From an uncultured Bilophila sp. (GTDB taxonomy: Bacteria; Desulfobacterota; Desulfovibrionia; Desulfovibrionales; Desulfovibrionaceae): a stretch of DNA of 64,000 bases. Under the pieces are notes generated by a model, which worked only from the letters and a program-made list of their open reading frames with translations, did no database searches and had not been told where the DNA came from. Within the stretch, counting starts at the first letter, position 1. The number at the start of each line of letters is the position of its first letter. Positions 36,453 through 45,506 of the stretch are shown piece after piece. Both the position numbers and the translations under genes were made by a program. The stretch is from positions 1-64,000 of the forward strand of contig CABKMN010000006.1 of the NCBI GenBank assembly GCA_902373525.1, given 5' to 3'.

Positions 36453-38216
36453 ATGGAAAACGGTCGAAAACTGCTGCGTGGGATTGCGCTGGCGGCGATT
36501 GCCGTGATCGGTTTGGGTGGGATCGCGTTGTTTGCTTCACCGTCGCAGGCCGCCGAAACCCGCCCCGACGTGATCCGCATCGATGCCATCGGCCAGCTCA
36601 AGAAGAAGCTGGAAATGCCTCCCGCCGTGTTTTTGCATGACGAACACACCAAGGCCCTCGCCGCCGCGGGTCAGGACTGTTCCGTCTGTCATACGGCCAC
36701 CGCGAACGGCCACACCGTCAAATTCCAGCGCAAGGACGACGGGACCGACCCGAAGAAGCTGGAAAAACTGTATCATAATGGCTGTATCGGCTGCCATGAG
36801 AACATGGCCTCCAACAACCAGAAGACCGGTCCGCTCGACGGCGAATGCCGCGCCTGTCACAACACGAAACTGCCGTACAAGGCCGAGCAGAAGCCGGTCA
36901 AGATGGGCAGCAAGTCGCTTCACTACATGCACGTCAGCTCCAAGGCCATCGTCAATCCGGCGAACCCCGACGCGAACTGCGGCGTGTGCCATCATGTGTA
37001 CGACGAACAGCTGAAGAAGCTCGTGTGGAAGAAGGGCAAGGAAGACGCCTGCGCCGCCTGTCACGGTGAAAAGGCCGAGGGCGCGAAGCCGTCCCTCCAG
37101 ACCGCGGTGCACACCAAGTGCGTCTGGTGCCATGAAAACGTGGCCCAGTCTTCCCGTGCGTACCTGACCGCTCAGGCCGAGGCCAAGAAGGCCGAAGCGC
37201 CCAAGGGCAAGAAGTCCGCCAAGGACGTGCGGGCCGAGGCTCAGGCCGAAGCCGCCGCCATCGAGGCCGCCATCGTCACCGGTCCCACGACCTGCGCCGG
37301 TTGCCACACCGAGGCCGCCCAGTCCACGTTCAAGCGGATCAGCCCGGTTCCCCGCCTGATGCGCGGCCAGCCCGACGCCACCGTCCTGCTGCCCGTCAAC
37401 AGCGCGAAGCGTCCCGAAGGCGCCCCCGAAGCCGGCATGAAGCCCGTGGTGTTCAACCACAAGGCGCATGAGGCTTCCGTGGACAGCTGCCGCACCTGCC
37501 ACCATGTCCGCATCGAATCCTGCACCGTCTGCCACACCGTGGACGGCAACAAGGACGGGAAGTTCGTGAAGCTGGCCGACGCCATGCACGCGAAGACCTC
37601 GGACAGCAGCTGCGTGGGCTGCCACCAGCAGACCGTCATGAGCAAGAAGGAATGCGCCGGCTGCCACGGTGCCGTTCCCGTCATGCCCGCCGATTCCTGC
37701 GCTACGTGCCACAAGGACGTGAAGGGCATCACCTCCGCCCAGATCGCGGACGGCTCCGCCTTCAAGCTCTCCAAGGAGCAGCTTGCCGACATCGCCGCCA
37801 AGAATGTGGCCGAAGAACCCGCTCCGGCGAAACCGCTTCCCGCCGCCGACATTCCGGAAACCGTGACCATCGGCGTGCTGTCCAACGATTTCGAGCCGTG
37901 CGTGTTCCCGCACCGCAAGATATACGAAGCCCTCGTGAAGGGTGCGGGCGAAAGCGGCCTCGCCGCCGCGTTCCATACGTCGCCCACGTCCATGTGCGCC
38001 GCGTGCCACCACAACAGCCCCGTCGAAGGTCTGAAGACGCCTCCCAAGTGCGCCAGCTGCCACGGCATGCAGGCTGACAAGATGGCTGCGGACGCCAACA
38101 AGCCTTCGCTCAAGGCTGCGTATCATCAACAGTGCATGGCCTGCCACGATCGGATGAAGGTCGCGAAGCCTGCCGCCACCGATTGTGCGGGTTGCCACAC
38201 CCCGCGTGTGAAATAG
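36453..38216 (+). CDS. hmcA: Hexadecahaem high-molecular-weight cytochrome c HmcA
   Basis: This 587-residue periplasmic cytochrome has an N-terminal signal peptide ending near SPSQAA. I count 16 CXXCH haem-attachment sites (CSVCH, CIGCH, CRACH, CGVCH, CAACH, CVWCH, CAGCH, CRTCH, CTVCH, CVGCH, CAGCH, CATCH, CAACH, CASCH, CMACH, CAGCH), the number known for HmcA of Desulfovibrio vulgaris. A charged Ala/Lys-rich linker separates haems 6 and 7. HmcA exchanges electrons with the periplasmic cytochrome c3/hydrogenase pool and passes them to HmcB-F in the membrane. AAGGA lies upstream of the ATG. Confidence 0.96.
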   Translation: MENGRKLLRGIALAAIAVIGLGGIALFASPSQAAETRPDVIRIDAIGQLKKKLEMPPAVFLHDEHTKALAAAGQDCSVCHTATANGHTVKFQRKDDGTDPKKLEKLYHNGCIGCHENMASNNQKTGPLDGECRACHNTKLPYKAEQKPVKMGSKSLHYMHVSSKAIVNPANPDANCGVCHHVYDEQLKKLVWKKGKEDACAACHGEKAEGAKPSLQTAVHTKCVWCHENVAQSSRAYLTAQAEAKKAEAPKGKKSAKDVRAEAQAEAAAIEAAIVTGPTTCAGCHTEAAQSTFKRISPVPRLMRGQPDATVLLPVNSAKRPEGAPEAGMKPVVFNHKAHEASVDSCRTCHHVRIESCTVCHTVDGNKDGKFVKLADAMHAKTSDSSCVGCHQQTVMSKKECAGCHGAVPVMPADSCATCHKDVKGITSAQIADGSAFKLSKEQLADIAAKNVAEEPAPAKPLPAADIPETVTIGVLSNDFEPCVFPHRKIYEALVKGAGESGLAAAFHTSPTSMCAACHHNSPVEGLKTPPKCASCHGMQADKMAADANKPSLKAAYHQQCMACHDRMKVAKPAATDCAGCHTPRVK

Positions 38217-38232
38217 GCGGTGAGGAGAAGAT

Positions 38233-39465
38233 ATGAACCGTAGATCCTTTCTGACTCTGATGGGTGGCCTCGGCATCGGTTCGGCTCTCGGCGGCGCGAA
38301 ATCCGCGTCCGCCGCGGGCGGGACGTTCCACGGGTATCCCGACGGCAACGGCGTGCTGCACGACACCACGCTGTGCATCGGCTGCCGCAGGTGCGAACAG
38401 GCCTGCAACAAGGTCAACGACCTTCCCAAGCCGGAAAAGCCCTTTACCGATCTCAACGTGCTCAACGAGAAGCGCCGCACGACCGCCAAAGAGTGGACCG
38501 TGGTGAACAAGTATCGCCCCGCGAGCCTCGACAAGGACGTGTTCCGCAAGACCCAGTGCATGCACTGCGAGGAACCCGCCTGCGCCAGCGCGTGCTTCGT
38601 GAAGGCGTTTACCAAGAACCCCGACGGTTCCGTGACCTACGACCCCACCCTCTGCGTGGGCTGCCGTTACTGCATGGTCGCGTGCCCGTTCAACATCCCC
38701 GGCTACACCTACGACCGCGCCCTCAATCCGCTGGTCCAGAAGTGCACGCTGTGCCATCCGCGTCTCCAGGAAGGGAAACTTCCCGGCTGCGTGGAGGCGT
38801 GCCCGACCGGCGCGCTGGTCTTCGGCAAACGCAAGGACCTGATCAAAATCGCGTGGGACCGCATCAACGCGCATCCCGAACGGTATCAGGGCCATGTGTA
38901 CGGCGAGCATGAAATGGGCGGCACCGCGTGGATGACCATTTCCGGAGCCCAGTTCAAGGAAGTGGGGCTGAACGAGGAGCTCGGCACCAAGGCCGCGGGC
39001 GAATACACCGCCGGCGCGCTTGGAGCCGTGCCCATGGTCGTGGGCATCTGGCCCGTCCTGCTCGGCGGCGCGTACGCGATCACCAAGCGTAAGGAACAGA
39101 TCGCCAAGGAAGAACAGACCGAGGCCGTGAACACCGCCGTCGCCCGTACCGAGGAAGAGGCCGCGAAGAAGCTGCAGGCCAGCCTCGACAAGGCCGCGAA
39201 GGCCGCCGCCAAGGAAAAGGACAGCGCCGTCGCTTCCGAAGTGAAGAAGGCCGTGGCCGAAGCCGAAGAGGCGCTCCGCGCCCAGCTTGAGGCCGAAAAG
39301 GCCGAAGCCGTCGCCAAGGCCGTTGAAGAGGCCGCCGCCAAGGCCGCTGAGGAAGCCGCGAAGGCCGCCGAAGAAGCCGCGAAGGCGCAGCCCAAGGCTC
39401 CCATCAGGCCGTCCAAGCCTGAAAAGGGCAAGAAGGGCAAGAACACCACCGGCGGGGAGGCGTAA
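38233..39465 (+). CDS. hmcB: Hmc complex iron-sulfur protein HmcB
   Basis: This 410-residue protein has a Tat-like leader (NRRSFLTLMGG) and four cysteine groups for [4Fe-4S] clusters: C48/51/54/58, C109/112/117/121, C141/144/147/151 and C171/174/186/190. A C-terminal membrane helix (about 261-283) follows. Beyond the helix comes a tail of about 125 residues rich in Ala, Glu and Lys with coiled-coil character, ending PSKPEKGKKGKNTTGGEA. It carries electrons from HmcA into the membrane subunits. GAGGAG precedes the ATG. Confidence 0.94.
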   Translation: MNRRSFLTLMGGLGIGSALGGAKSASAAGGTFHGYPDGNGVLHDTTLCIGCRRCEQACNKVNDLPKPEKPFTDLNVLNEKRRTTAKEWTVVNKYRPASLDKDVFRKTQCMHCEEPACASACFVKAFTKNPDGSVTYDPTLCVGCRYCMVACPFNIPGYTYDRALNPLVQKCTLCHPRLQEGKLPGCVEACPTGALVFGKRKDLIKIAWDRINAHPERYQGHVYGEHEMGGTAWMTISGAQFKEVGLNEELGTKAAGEYTAGALGAVPMVVGIWPVLLGGAYAITKRKEQIAKEEQTEAVNTAVARTEEEAAKKLQASLDKAAKAAAKEKDSAVASEVKKAVAEAEEALRAQLEAEKAEAVAKAVEEAAAKAAEEAAKAAEEAAKAQPKAPIRPSKPEKGKKGKNTTGGEA

Positions 39466-39468
39466 GCA

Positions 39469-40758
39469 ATGAAACTCTGGAAAAAGCTCTCGAATCGTCT
39501 TGACGCCATGGCCGACGTCATGGCCGCCAAGCCCTGCATGCAGGGCTGCGTGGGGAAGACGCTGCTTTCCATCCCCCGTACGCCCGGCAACCTGATCACC
39601 GCGGTCATCCTCGCCATCGGCGTGCTGATCACCATCGGTCGTTTCGGGTTCGGCATCGGCGCGGTGACCAACCTGGACGACAACAACCCCTGGGGCATCT
39701 GGATCGCCTTCGACCTCCTGTGCGGCGTCGCGCTGGCGGCCGGCGGCTATGTGACCTCCTCGGCCTGCTACCTCTTCGGCATGAAGCGGTTCCACTCGGC
39801 CGTGCGCCCCGCCATCCTGACCGCCTTCCTCGGCTACGCCTTCGTGGTCGTCGCCCTGCTGTATGACGTAGGTCAGCCGTGGCGTCTGCCGTATCCGCTG
39901 ATCGTTTCGCAGGGCACCACGTCCCTGCTGTTCGAAGTGGGCCTGTGCGTGGGCATCTACCTGACCGTGCTGTTCATCGAGTGGTCTCCCGTGGGCCTCG
40001 AATGGCTGCTCGGCATGAAGGAAGCCCCCTGCTGGCTGGTGCGCCTGCGCCCCTACATGCACACGATCCGCAAGGCCGTGCTGTGCTTCACCATCCCGCT
40101 GACCATCCTCGGCGTGGTGCTGTCCACCATGCACCAGTCCTCGCTGGGCGCGCTGTTCCTCATCGTGCCGAGCAAGATGCATCCCCTGTGGTACTCGCCG
40201 TTCATGCCGGTGTTCTTCTTCATCTCCTCGATGGTGGCCGGGCTTTCCATGGTCATCTTCGAAGGGACGCTGGCCCACAAGGCCCTGCACCACAAGATGG
40301 ACGAAACCCATCTGCGCGAAGCCGACGGCGTCGTGTTCGGCTTCGGCCGCGCGGCCTCCTTCGTGCTGATCGGCTACTTCATCATCAAGGTGCTGGACAC
40401 CACGATGGACAACGACTGGCACTACCTGTTCACCGGTTACGGCGCCTGGTTCGCCGTTGAAATGGTGGGCTTCGTGCTCCTGCCCGCGTTCCTGTACGCC
40501 CTCGGCGTGCGCGAAAAGAACCTCACGCTCATCCGCGTCGGTTCGGTCTTCGCGGTGCTCGGCATCGTGGTCAACCGCTTCAACGTGTGCCTCGTGGCCT
40601 TCAACTGGCAGCTGGACAGCGCGGATCGCTACTTCCCGAGCATCTCGGAAGTCTTCCTGTCCATCTTCATCGTGACCCTGATTGTGACGGTCTACCGCTT
40701 CGTCTGCTCGAAGATGCCCGTCATGTACGAACATCCTGATTTCAAGGACGCCCACTAG
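39469..40758 (+). CDS. hmcC: Hmc complex NrfD-like membrane subunit HmcC
   Basis: This 429-residue polytopic protein of the NrfD/PsrC family has about ten hydrophobic helices. It probably forms the quinone-interacting or proton-path subunit of the complex, without its own cofactors. GGAGG lies just before its ATG and only 3 bases separate it from hmcB, as expected for one operon. Confidence 0.94.
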   Translation: MKLWKKLSNRLDAMADVMAAKPCMQGCVGKTLLSIPRTPGNLITAVILAIGVLITIGRFGFGIGAVTNLDDNNPWGIWIAFDLLCGVALAAGGYVTSSACYLFGMKRFHSAVRPAILTAFLGYAFVVVALLYDVGQPWRLPYPLIVSQGTTSLLFEVGLCVGIYLTVLFIEWSPVGLEWLLGMKEAPCWLVRLRPYMHTIRKAVLCFTIPLTILGVVLSTMHQSSLGALFLIVPSKMHPLWYSPFMPVFFFISSMVAGLSMVIFEGTLAHKALHHKMDETHLREADGVVFGFGRAASFVLIGYFIIKVLDTTMDNDWHYLFTGYGAWFAVEMVGFVLLPAFLYALGVREKNLTLIRVGSVFAVLGIVVNRFNVCLVAFNWQLDSADRYFPSISEVFLSIFIVTLIVTVYRFVCSKMPVMYEHPDFKDAH

Positions 40759-40775
40759 GGCTCCGGGAGCGAACT

Positions 40776-40919
40776 ATGGAAGATTTTCCCACGCTCTATT
40801 CGTTTATGATCTTCACCAAGGGCTGGACGTATGTCCTCATGGGCGTCGCGCTCGTGGGGTTCCTCGGCTACTGGCGCTTCCTTTTTGGGCGCGACGAACG
40901 GACCGGCAGACCCGAGTAA
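40776..40919 (+). CDS. hmcD: Small membrane subunit HmcD
   Basis: This 47-residue peptide reads MEDFPTLYSFMIFTKGW, then a single hydrophobic helix (TYVLMGVALVGFLGYWRFLF) and a polar tail (GRDERTGRPE). CGGGAG precedes the ATG. Position and size match HmcD of the known hmc operon (about 5.8 kDa). It is short enough to be missed by gene finders. Confidence 0.88.
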   Translation: MEDFPTLYSFMIFTKGWTYVLMGVALVGFLGYWRFLFGRDERTGRPE

Positions 40920-40937
40920 TCCGCAAGGAGCTGTTGT

Positions 40938-41618
40938 ATGTACGAATTCCTCACTGGTCCCATGTTGTGGGTGGCCTTTCTCGTTTTCGTGATTGGCCTC
41001 GCCCGCCGTGTGGTCCTGTATATCCGGGGGCTGGACTGGCGGCTTGAACGCGTCGCCTACGGTCCGGGCCGCAAAATCGGTATGAAAGGCGCGCTTTCCT
41101 CCGTCTTTCAGTGGCTGGTTCCCTTCGGGACCCATAGCTGGCGCAAACAGCCGTACTTCACCATCGCCTTCTTCCTGTTCCACATCGGCGTGGTGATCGT
41201 GCCGCTGTTCCTCGCCGGGCACATGGTCATCATGCAGGAACGCTTCGGCTTCAGCCTGCCCGCGCTGCCCATGTGGTTCTCCGACGCGTTCACGGTGCTG
41301 GCCATCGCGGGCGGCATCATGATGGTCCTGCGCCGCATCGCGCTGCCGGAAGTCCGCTTCCTCACCAACATGGCCGACTGGGCCATTCTGGTGCTGGTCC
41401 TGTTCGTGATCGTCGCCGGTTTCCTCGCCCGCATGCAGGCTCCCGGTTACGAAAGCTGGCTCCTGTGGCACATCTTCTCGGCCGAGCTGGTGCTCATTCT
41501 GGCGCCGTTCACCAAGCTGTCGCACATCGTGCTGTACTTCATGTCGCGCGGCCAGCTTGGCATGGACTTCGCCATCAAGCGTGGCGGCGCGACGCGCGGA
41601 CCCGCTTTCCCCTGGTAA
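40938..41618 (+). CDS. hmcE: Hmc complex membrane subunit HmcE (NarI-like)
   Basis: This 226-residue protein has about five membrane helices and several helix-embedded histidines consistent with b-haem binding. It resembles the gamma subunit of nitrate reductase, as do HmcE and DsrM. It lies 18 bases after hmcD and 33 before hmcF. It probably transfers electrons across the membrane between HmcC/HmcB and HmcF. Confidence 0.92.
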   Translation: MYEFLTGPMLWVAFLVFVIGLARRVVLYIRGLDWRLERVAYGPGRKIGMKGALSSVFQWLVPFGTHSWRKQPYFTIAFFLFHIGVVIVPLFLAGHMVIMQERFGFSLPALPMWFSDAFTVLAIAGGIMMVLRRIALPEVRFLTNMADWAILVLVLFVIVAGFLARMQAPGYESWLLWHIFSAELVLILAPFTKLSHIVLYFMSRGQLGMDFAIKRGGATRGPAFPW

Positions 41619-41651
41619 TCCTTCGGGATTCCCAGCATATTGGAGGACAAC

Positions 41652-43046
41652 ATGCCTGAAGGCAAGTTTTGCAACAGACGGCCCGTCAACACCGAGGAAG
41701 ACCTGAAAGCGCTCCTCGGCGACAAGGGCGGGCAGCAGTATTATAAAGAAATGGAAACCCTGGAAGTGGACACGGTCGCGCTGTGGGACAGCCTGCAGAA
41801 GACCTGCAAGTCCCGCACGCTGACGTGGCTCGAAATCTGTGCCCACTGCGGTCTGTGCGCGAACAGCTGCTTCCTGTACATGGCGAACAACCGCGATCCC
41901 AAACAGGTGCCGTCCTACAAGATTCAGTCCACGCTCGGTGAAATGATCCGCCGCAAGGGACAGGTCGACACGCAGTTCATGATCAACGCGATGGAAGTGG
42001 CGTGGGCGAAGTGCACCTGCTGCAACCGTTGCGGCACGTACTGCCCGCACGGCATCGACATGGGCGTGATGTTCAGCTACCTGCGGGGCATCCTGTACGC
42101 GCAGGGCTTCGTGCCGTGGGAACTCAAGATCGGCGCCGGCATGCACCGCGTTTACGGCGCGCAGATGGACGTGACCACCGAAGACTGGGTGGACACCTGC
42201 GAATGGATGGCCGACGAAAACTCGGAAGAGTGGCCGGGCCTTGAAATTCCGGTGGACAAGGAAGACTGCGACGTCATGTACATCCTGAACGCCCGCGAAC
42301 CCAAGCACTACCCCGAAGACGTGGCGCAGGCCGCCATTCTCTTCCACGTGGCGGGCGAAAAGTGGACCGTGCCTTCCGTGGGCTGGGAAAACACCTCCCT
42401 GTCCATGTTCGCCGGGGACTGGGAAGCGTGCGCCAACAACATAAAGCGCATCTACGGCGCGGTCGACAGGCTGCGTCCCAAGATGGTCGTGGGCACGGAA
42501 TGCGGTCACGCGCACCGCGCCACGGTCGTCGAAGGTCCCTACTGGGCGGGCCGCGAAGACGGCCAGCCGCCGGTTCCGTTCCTGCACTATGTGGAATGGC
42601 TCGCCGACGCGCTCCGCAAGGGCAAGATCAAGATCGACCCCGCCAAGCGTCTCAAGATGCCCGTGACGTTGCAGGACTCGTGCAACTACATCCGCAACCA
42701 CGGTCTCGCCGAGCATACCCGCTACATCATGAGCCAGATCGCGGAGGACTTCCGCGAAATGAAGTGCAACCGCGAAGACAACTTCTGCTGCGGCGGCGGC
42801 GGCGGTTTCAACGGCATCGGCAAGTTCCGCCCGCAGCGCGACAAGGGCCTGTACATGAAGTTGCAGCAGATTCGCGAAACCGGCGCCAAGCTGGTCATCT
42901 CGCCCTGCCACAACTGCTGGGACGCCATCCGCGACATGATGGAAGTGTACAACGTGCACGACATCAAGTGGAGCTTCCTCAAGCCCATCATCATCGACAT
43001 GATGATCGTCCCCGATCACCTCAAGCCGCATGATGACGACGAATAG
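41652..43046 (+). CDS. hmcF: Hmc complex cytoplasmic iron-sulfur protein HmcF
   Basis: This 464-residue HdrD/DsrK-like protein has two ferredoxin motifs near the N-terminus (C63/66/69/73 in CAHCGLCANSC, and CTCCNRCGTYC near residue 119). Two CCG-type domains follow, seen as CGHAHR...DSCNY and CCGGGGG (about 378) with SPCHNCWD. These are the non-cubane cluster motifs of heterodisulfide reductases. It faces the cytoplasm and probably donates electrons to a cytoplasmic acceptor or quinone-linked path. The ATG at 41652 follows GGAGG by 5 bases. A strong terminator follows. Confidence 0.94.
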   Translation: MPEGKFCNRRPVNTEEDLKALLGDKGGQQYYKEMETLEVDTVALWDSLQKTCKSRTLTWLEICAHCGLCANSCFLYMANNRDPKQVPSYKIQSTLGEMIRRKGQVDTQFMINAMEVAWAKCTCCNRCGTYCPHGIDMGVMFSYLRGILYAQGFVPWELKIGAGMHRVYGAQMDVTTEDWVDTCEWMADENSEEWPGLEIPVDKEDCDVMYILNAREPKHYPEDVAQAAILFHVAGEKWTVPSVGWENTSLSMFAGDWEACANNIKRIYGAVDRLRPKMVVGTECGHAHRATVVEGPYWAGREDGQPPVPFLHYVEWLADALRKGKIKIDPAKRLKMPVTLQDSCNYIRNHGLAEHTRYIMSQIAEDFREMKCNREDNFCCGGGGGFNGIGKFRPQRDKGLYMKLQQIRETGAKLVISPCHNCWDAIRDMMEVYNVHDIKWSFLKPIIIDMMIVPDHLKPHDDDE

Positions 43047-43058
43047 TCCGTAACCATC

Positions 43059-43097
43059 GGGGCCGGGAGAAGGAACGCTTCTTCCGGCCCCTTTTTT
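43059..43097 (+). terminator. Terminator of the hmc operon
   Basis: GGGGCCGG (43059-43066) pairs with CCGGCCCC (43084-43091), followed by six T. It begins 13 bases after the hmcF stop. Confidence 0.9.
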
Positions 43098-43161
43098 CTT
43101 CCGCGACGTTCGCTCGTAGGCGGAGGTTCCGCCTTTGCCTGCCTCTCCTGAACAAGAGAAG

Positions 43162-43197
43162 GACAACGCCCCGGATCGGAAGATTCGGGGCGTTGTC
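43162..43197. terminator. Second hairpin downstream of hmc
   Basis: A perfect 12-base stem (GACAACGCCCCG at 43162 with its complement ending at 43197) encloses a 12-base loop. The AACGCCCCGGA arm resembles the mutT terminator at 4643. No T-run follows. Confidence 0.55.
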
Positions 43198-43371
43198 GCG
43201 TGACGAGAGAAGCCGCGCAAGAAGGGGCGGAGCGTTTCAGGAAACTCTTTCCTCTGTGGCGGAGTGCTTTTGAGGTAAACGCCGCCGGGGGGATGATTGG
43301 ACCACTTCGGGCCCTGCGCGCCGCACGACGCCGTCCTGCGGCCCGGTATAAACGTCTTAGGAGAGGTAGGG

Positions 43372-43430
43372 ATTGGGGGGAAGGGGAGGAGAATCCCTTC
43401 TCCAAAAGGATTCTCCTCCCCTTCCCCAAT
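43372..43430. repeat. Long G/A-rich palindrome between convergent genes
   Basis: A 16-base perfect arm (AAGGGGAGGAGAATCC at 43381 with its complement at 43408-43423) is extended by ATTGGGG/CCCCAAT with a two-base bulge. It lies 4 bases from the alcohol dehydrogenase stop and is a member of the family seen at 5, 11732 and 30736. Confidence 0.7.
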
Positions 43431-43433
43431 GCC

Positions 43434-44645
43434 TCAGTCCATCTTCTTCAAAGACTTCCGGTAAATCTTCTCGATGCGTTCGGGCGTGGCGGGCACAGGG
43501 GCGACGGAGAGCAGCAGATCGAGCGACGGGGTGTGCTGGGCCAGATCGCACAGCCGCGCGATGTCGTTTTCGGTAAAGCCCTCGTCTTCGAGCTTCTGCG
43601 GCACGCCCATGTCGGCGAGCCACGTTTCAAGCCCCTTGGCGGCCTTGTGGGCCTCGTCGGGCGTTCCCTTGAGCTCCGGCATCAGAGGCCGCAGAATCGT
43701 GCCCAGCGTGGCCGCACAGGCCGGATAGCACTCTTCGACGATGGCGGGGACGATCATCGACAGGCCGAGGCCGTGCGCCAGTTCGGGCTTTACGCCGCTG
43801 AGGGGATGCTCCAGCGCATGGGTGAAGTGCAGCAGGCCGTTGTCGAACGCCGTACCCGCAATCATGGAGGCGTAGGTCAGGCAGTAGCGGGCCTTGAGGT
43901 CCTCGGGGTCGGCGAGCGCCTTGGGGAGGTACTTCGCCACGAGACGGATGGTTTCCTCGGCCAGCATGATGGACAACGGGTTGGCGGCGGTCGAGGTCGC
44001 GGCTTCGATGACGTGGTTCACGGCGTCGATGGAGACGTAGCGCGTCTGCTTCGGCGAGAGCTTGGTCATCAGGCCCGGATCGTCGATGGAGAACAGCGGG
44101 TACAGGCAATCGTAGGCGATGGCGGGCTTGTAGTTCAGCTTTGTGATGCTCGCCACGGCGAAGCGGTCCACTTCGCTGCCCGTGCCGTGCGTCAGGTTGA
44201 TGACGACGATGGGCACGGCCTTGGTGGGCGTGAACGCGAAGGTATACAGCTCCTCCGCCGTCTTGCCGGGATTCGCCAGCATGATGGCCGCGCTCTTGCC
44301 CGCGTCGATGGGGCTGCCGCCGCCGATGCACAAAACGGCCTGCGCTCCGGCCGACCTGCCGAGCGCCGTGGCTTCGTCGATGGCGTCCGTGGTGGGATTG
44401 GGAGTCACCTTGTCGTACAGGGTCGTGCGGATGCCGTGCCTGGCACAGGCCGCGGTCACATAGTCCCAAGCGCCAGTGAGCTTGTAGGAGCGTCCGCCGG
44501 TTACGCACAGGAGGGATTCGATGCCCCGGGCCTTGAGTTCTCCGACGATGTCGTCGATCTTGGCGATGGCGCCGACGCCGAGATAGGTCGTTGTCTTGGT
44601 ACGGATTTCCTTGATATCACGTTCATTGAACAGGGCATCCCACAT
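43434..44645 (-). CDS. Iron-containing alcohol dehydrogenase
   Basis: This 403-residue group III (iron-dependent) alcohol dehydrogenase has GGGSPIDAGKSAA (NAD phosphate loop), THGTGSEVDRFAV and the metal-binding histidines in LHFTHALEHPLSG. Members oxidise ethanol, reduce aldehydes or act on hydroxyacids. In this family of bacteria relatives include ethanol dehydrogenases and sulfoacetaldehyde reductase, and the sequence alone does not decide. It is convergent with hmc. AAAGGAG precedes the ATG by about 6 bases. Confidence 0.9.
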   Translation of the reverse strand: MWDALFNERDIKEIRTKTTTYLGVGAIAKIDDIVGELKARGIESLLCVTGGRSYKLTGAWDYVTAACARHGIRTTLYDKVTPNPTTDAIDEATALGRSAGAQAVLCIGGGSPIDAGKSAAIMLANPGKTAEELYTFAFTPTKAVPIVVINLTHGTGSEVDRFAVASITKLNYKPAIAYDCLYPLFSIDDPGLMTKLSPKQTRYVSIDAVNHVIEAATSTAANPLSIMLAEETIRLVAKYLPKALADPEDLKARYCLTYASMIAGTAFDNGLLHFTHALEHPLSGVKPELAHGLGLSMIVPAIVEECYPACAATLGTILRPLMPELKGTPDEAHKAAKGLETWLADMGVPQKLEDEGFTENDIARLCDLAQHTPSLDLLLSVAPVPATPERIEKIYRKSLKKMD

Positions 44646-45311
44646 GACGGACTCCTTTATGTGAAATCGTGTTAGATTGAATAATCAAACAAATTGTTCT
44701 TTTGTTCACTAACTAGTCCCGGAACGGATGATTGTCAAGTTATCATTTGCACAAAACATATCATTCGGGAAATCATTTTGAGAATCAGATGCGGTCGGTA
44801 AAAAAACAGGAAAAGAAAAGGGATGTTGGATAGAAAAACGGTCCGCTTCGAGGACGCGATGGGAGCGGCGCACCGCAAATCCCGGAGTCCCGGTATGCCC
44901 GTGGCACCTGTGGGATTCCGAATCCGGTTTGGGGCGAAACGGCATTGTCCTCATTCTGGGAAGAAAAGTGTGCAATATTGGGGGCGGCCTTACGGATGCC
45001 ATACGGGCGTGCGGATGAATTGCGGTGGTGGAGGCAAGTGGCGGAGCGTGTATATGTCTCGCGGGGGACAGGCGGTTGCGGGGGGTTCCGAAAGGGAGGG
45101 GGAGGCTCCGTCGGGGAGAGCACATAAAGCGTCCTGTACGATGCCTTTTTCCGTAAGGCAGGGGGATTCATGTTGGAACGGAACAAGGCTCAGACAGGCG
45201 ATATGGCGTCCGTGAGGGATGCGGAAAGGATACGCGGGGCCATCGCTGCCTTGGGTTCCCTCTTGCCGTGGCGCGGTGCGGCGGCTACCCTGCACGGAAA
45301 GGAGGCTTCCC
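44646..45311. other. 666-base gap with adh promoter region, no gene seen
   Basis: The 120 bases upstream of the alcohol dehydrogenase are AT-rich and presumably hold its promoter. Two copies of a GTTC-containing AT-rich motif (near 44693-44708) could be regulator sites. From 44800 to 45300 I see no convincing gene, although many short frames overlap. Confidence 0.4.
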
Positions 45312-45506
45312 ATGATGAAGAGACTTGCACGCCAGTTCCCGGCCTATGCCGCAGGCGTCTATCTGGCTACGGGCCTCATGGATGGTGCGTGGAACCCGCT
45401 GCGCTGGAGCGGGCGGCAGTGGGCGGCTGCTGCCTTGGCCGGCGTCATCGTGCTGATCGGCTCGTGGGCGTGGAACCGGTGGAGGGTGAGGAGGGCTGTC
45501 CCATGA
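45312..45506 (+). CDS. 64-residue membrane protein
   Basis: A very strong ribosome site (AAAGGAGG, 6 bases before the ATG) starts a 64-residue frame: basic start MMKRLARQF, hydrophobic stretch AYAAGVYLATGLMDG, a loop with WNPLRWSGRQW, a second helix AAAALAGVIVLIGSWAW and a basic end RWRVRRAVP. Two membrane helices with both ends cytoplasmic are likely. No known family recognised. Confidence 0.65.
   Translation: MMKRLARQFPAYAAGVYLATGLMDGAWNPLRWSGRQWAAAALAGVIVLIGSWAWNRWRVRRAVP

Noticed and set aside
37241..38216. Repeated CXXCH blocks considered as a DNA repeat array
   Set aside because: They are explained by the haem-binding motifs of HmcA. The spacing is irregular and the DNA between is not repeated.
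38110..40755. 881-codon minus-strand frame opposite hmcB and hmcC
   Set aside because: It is a shadow of the hmc genes. Its repeats mirror the Ala/Glu/Lys tail of HmcB.
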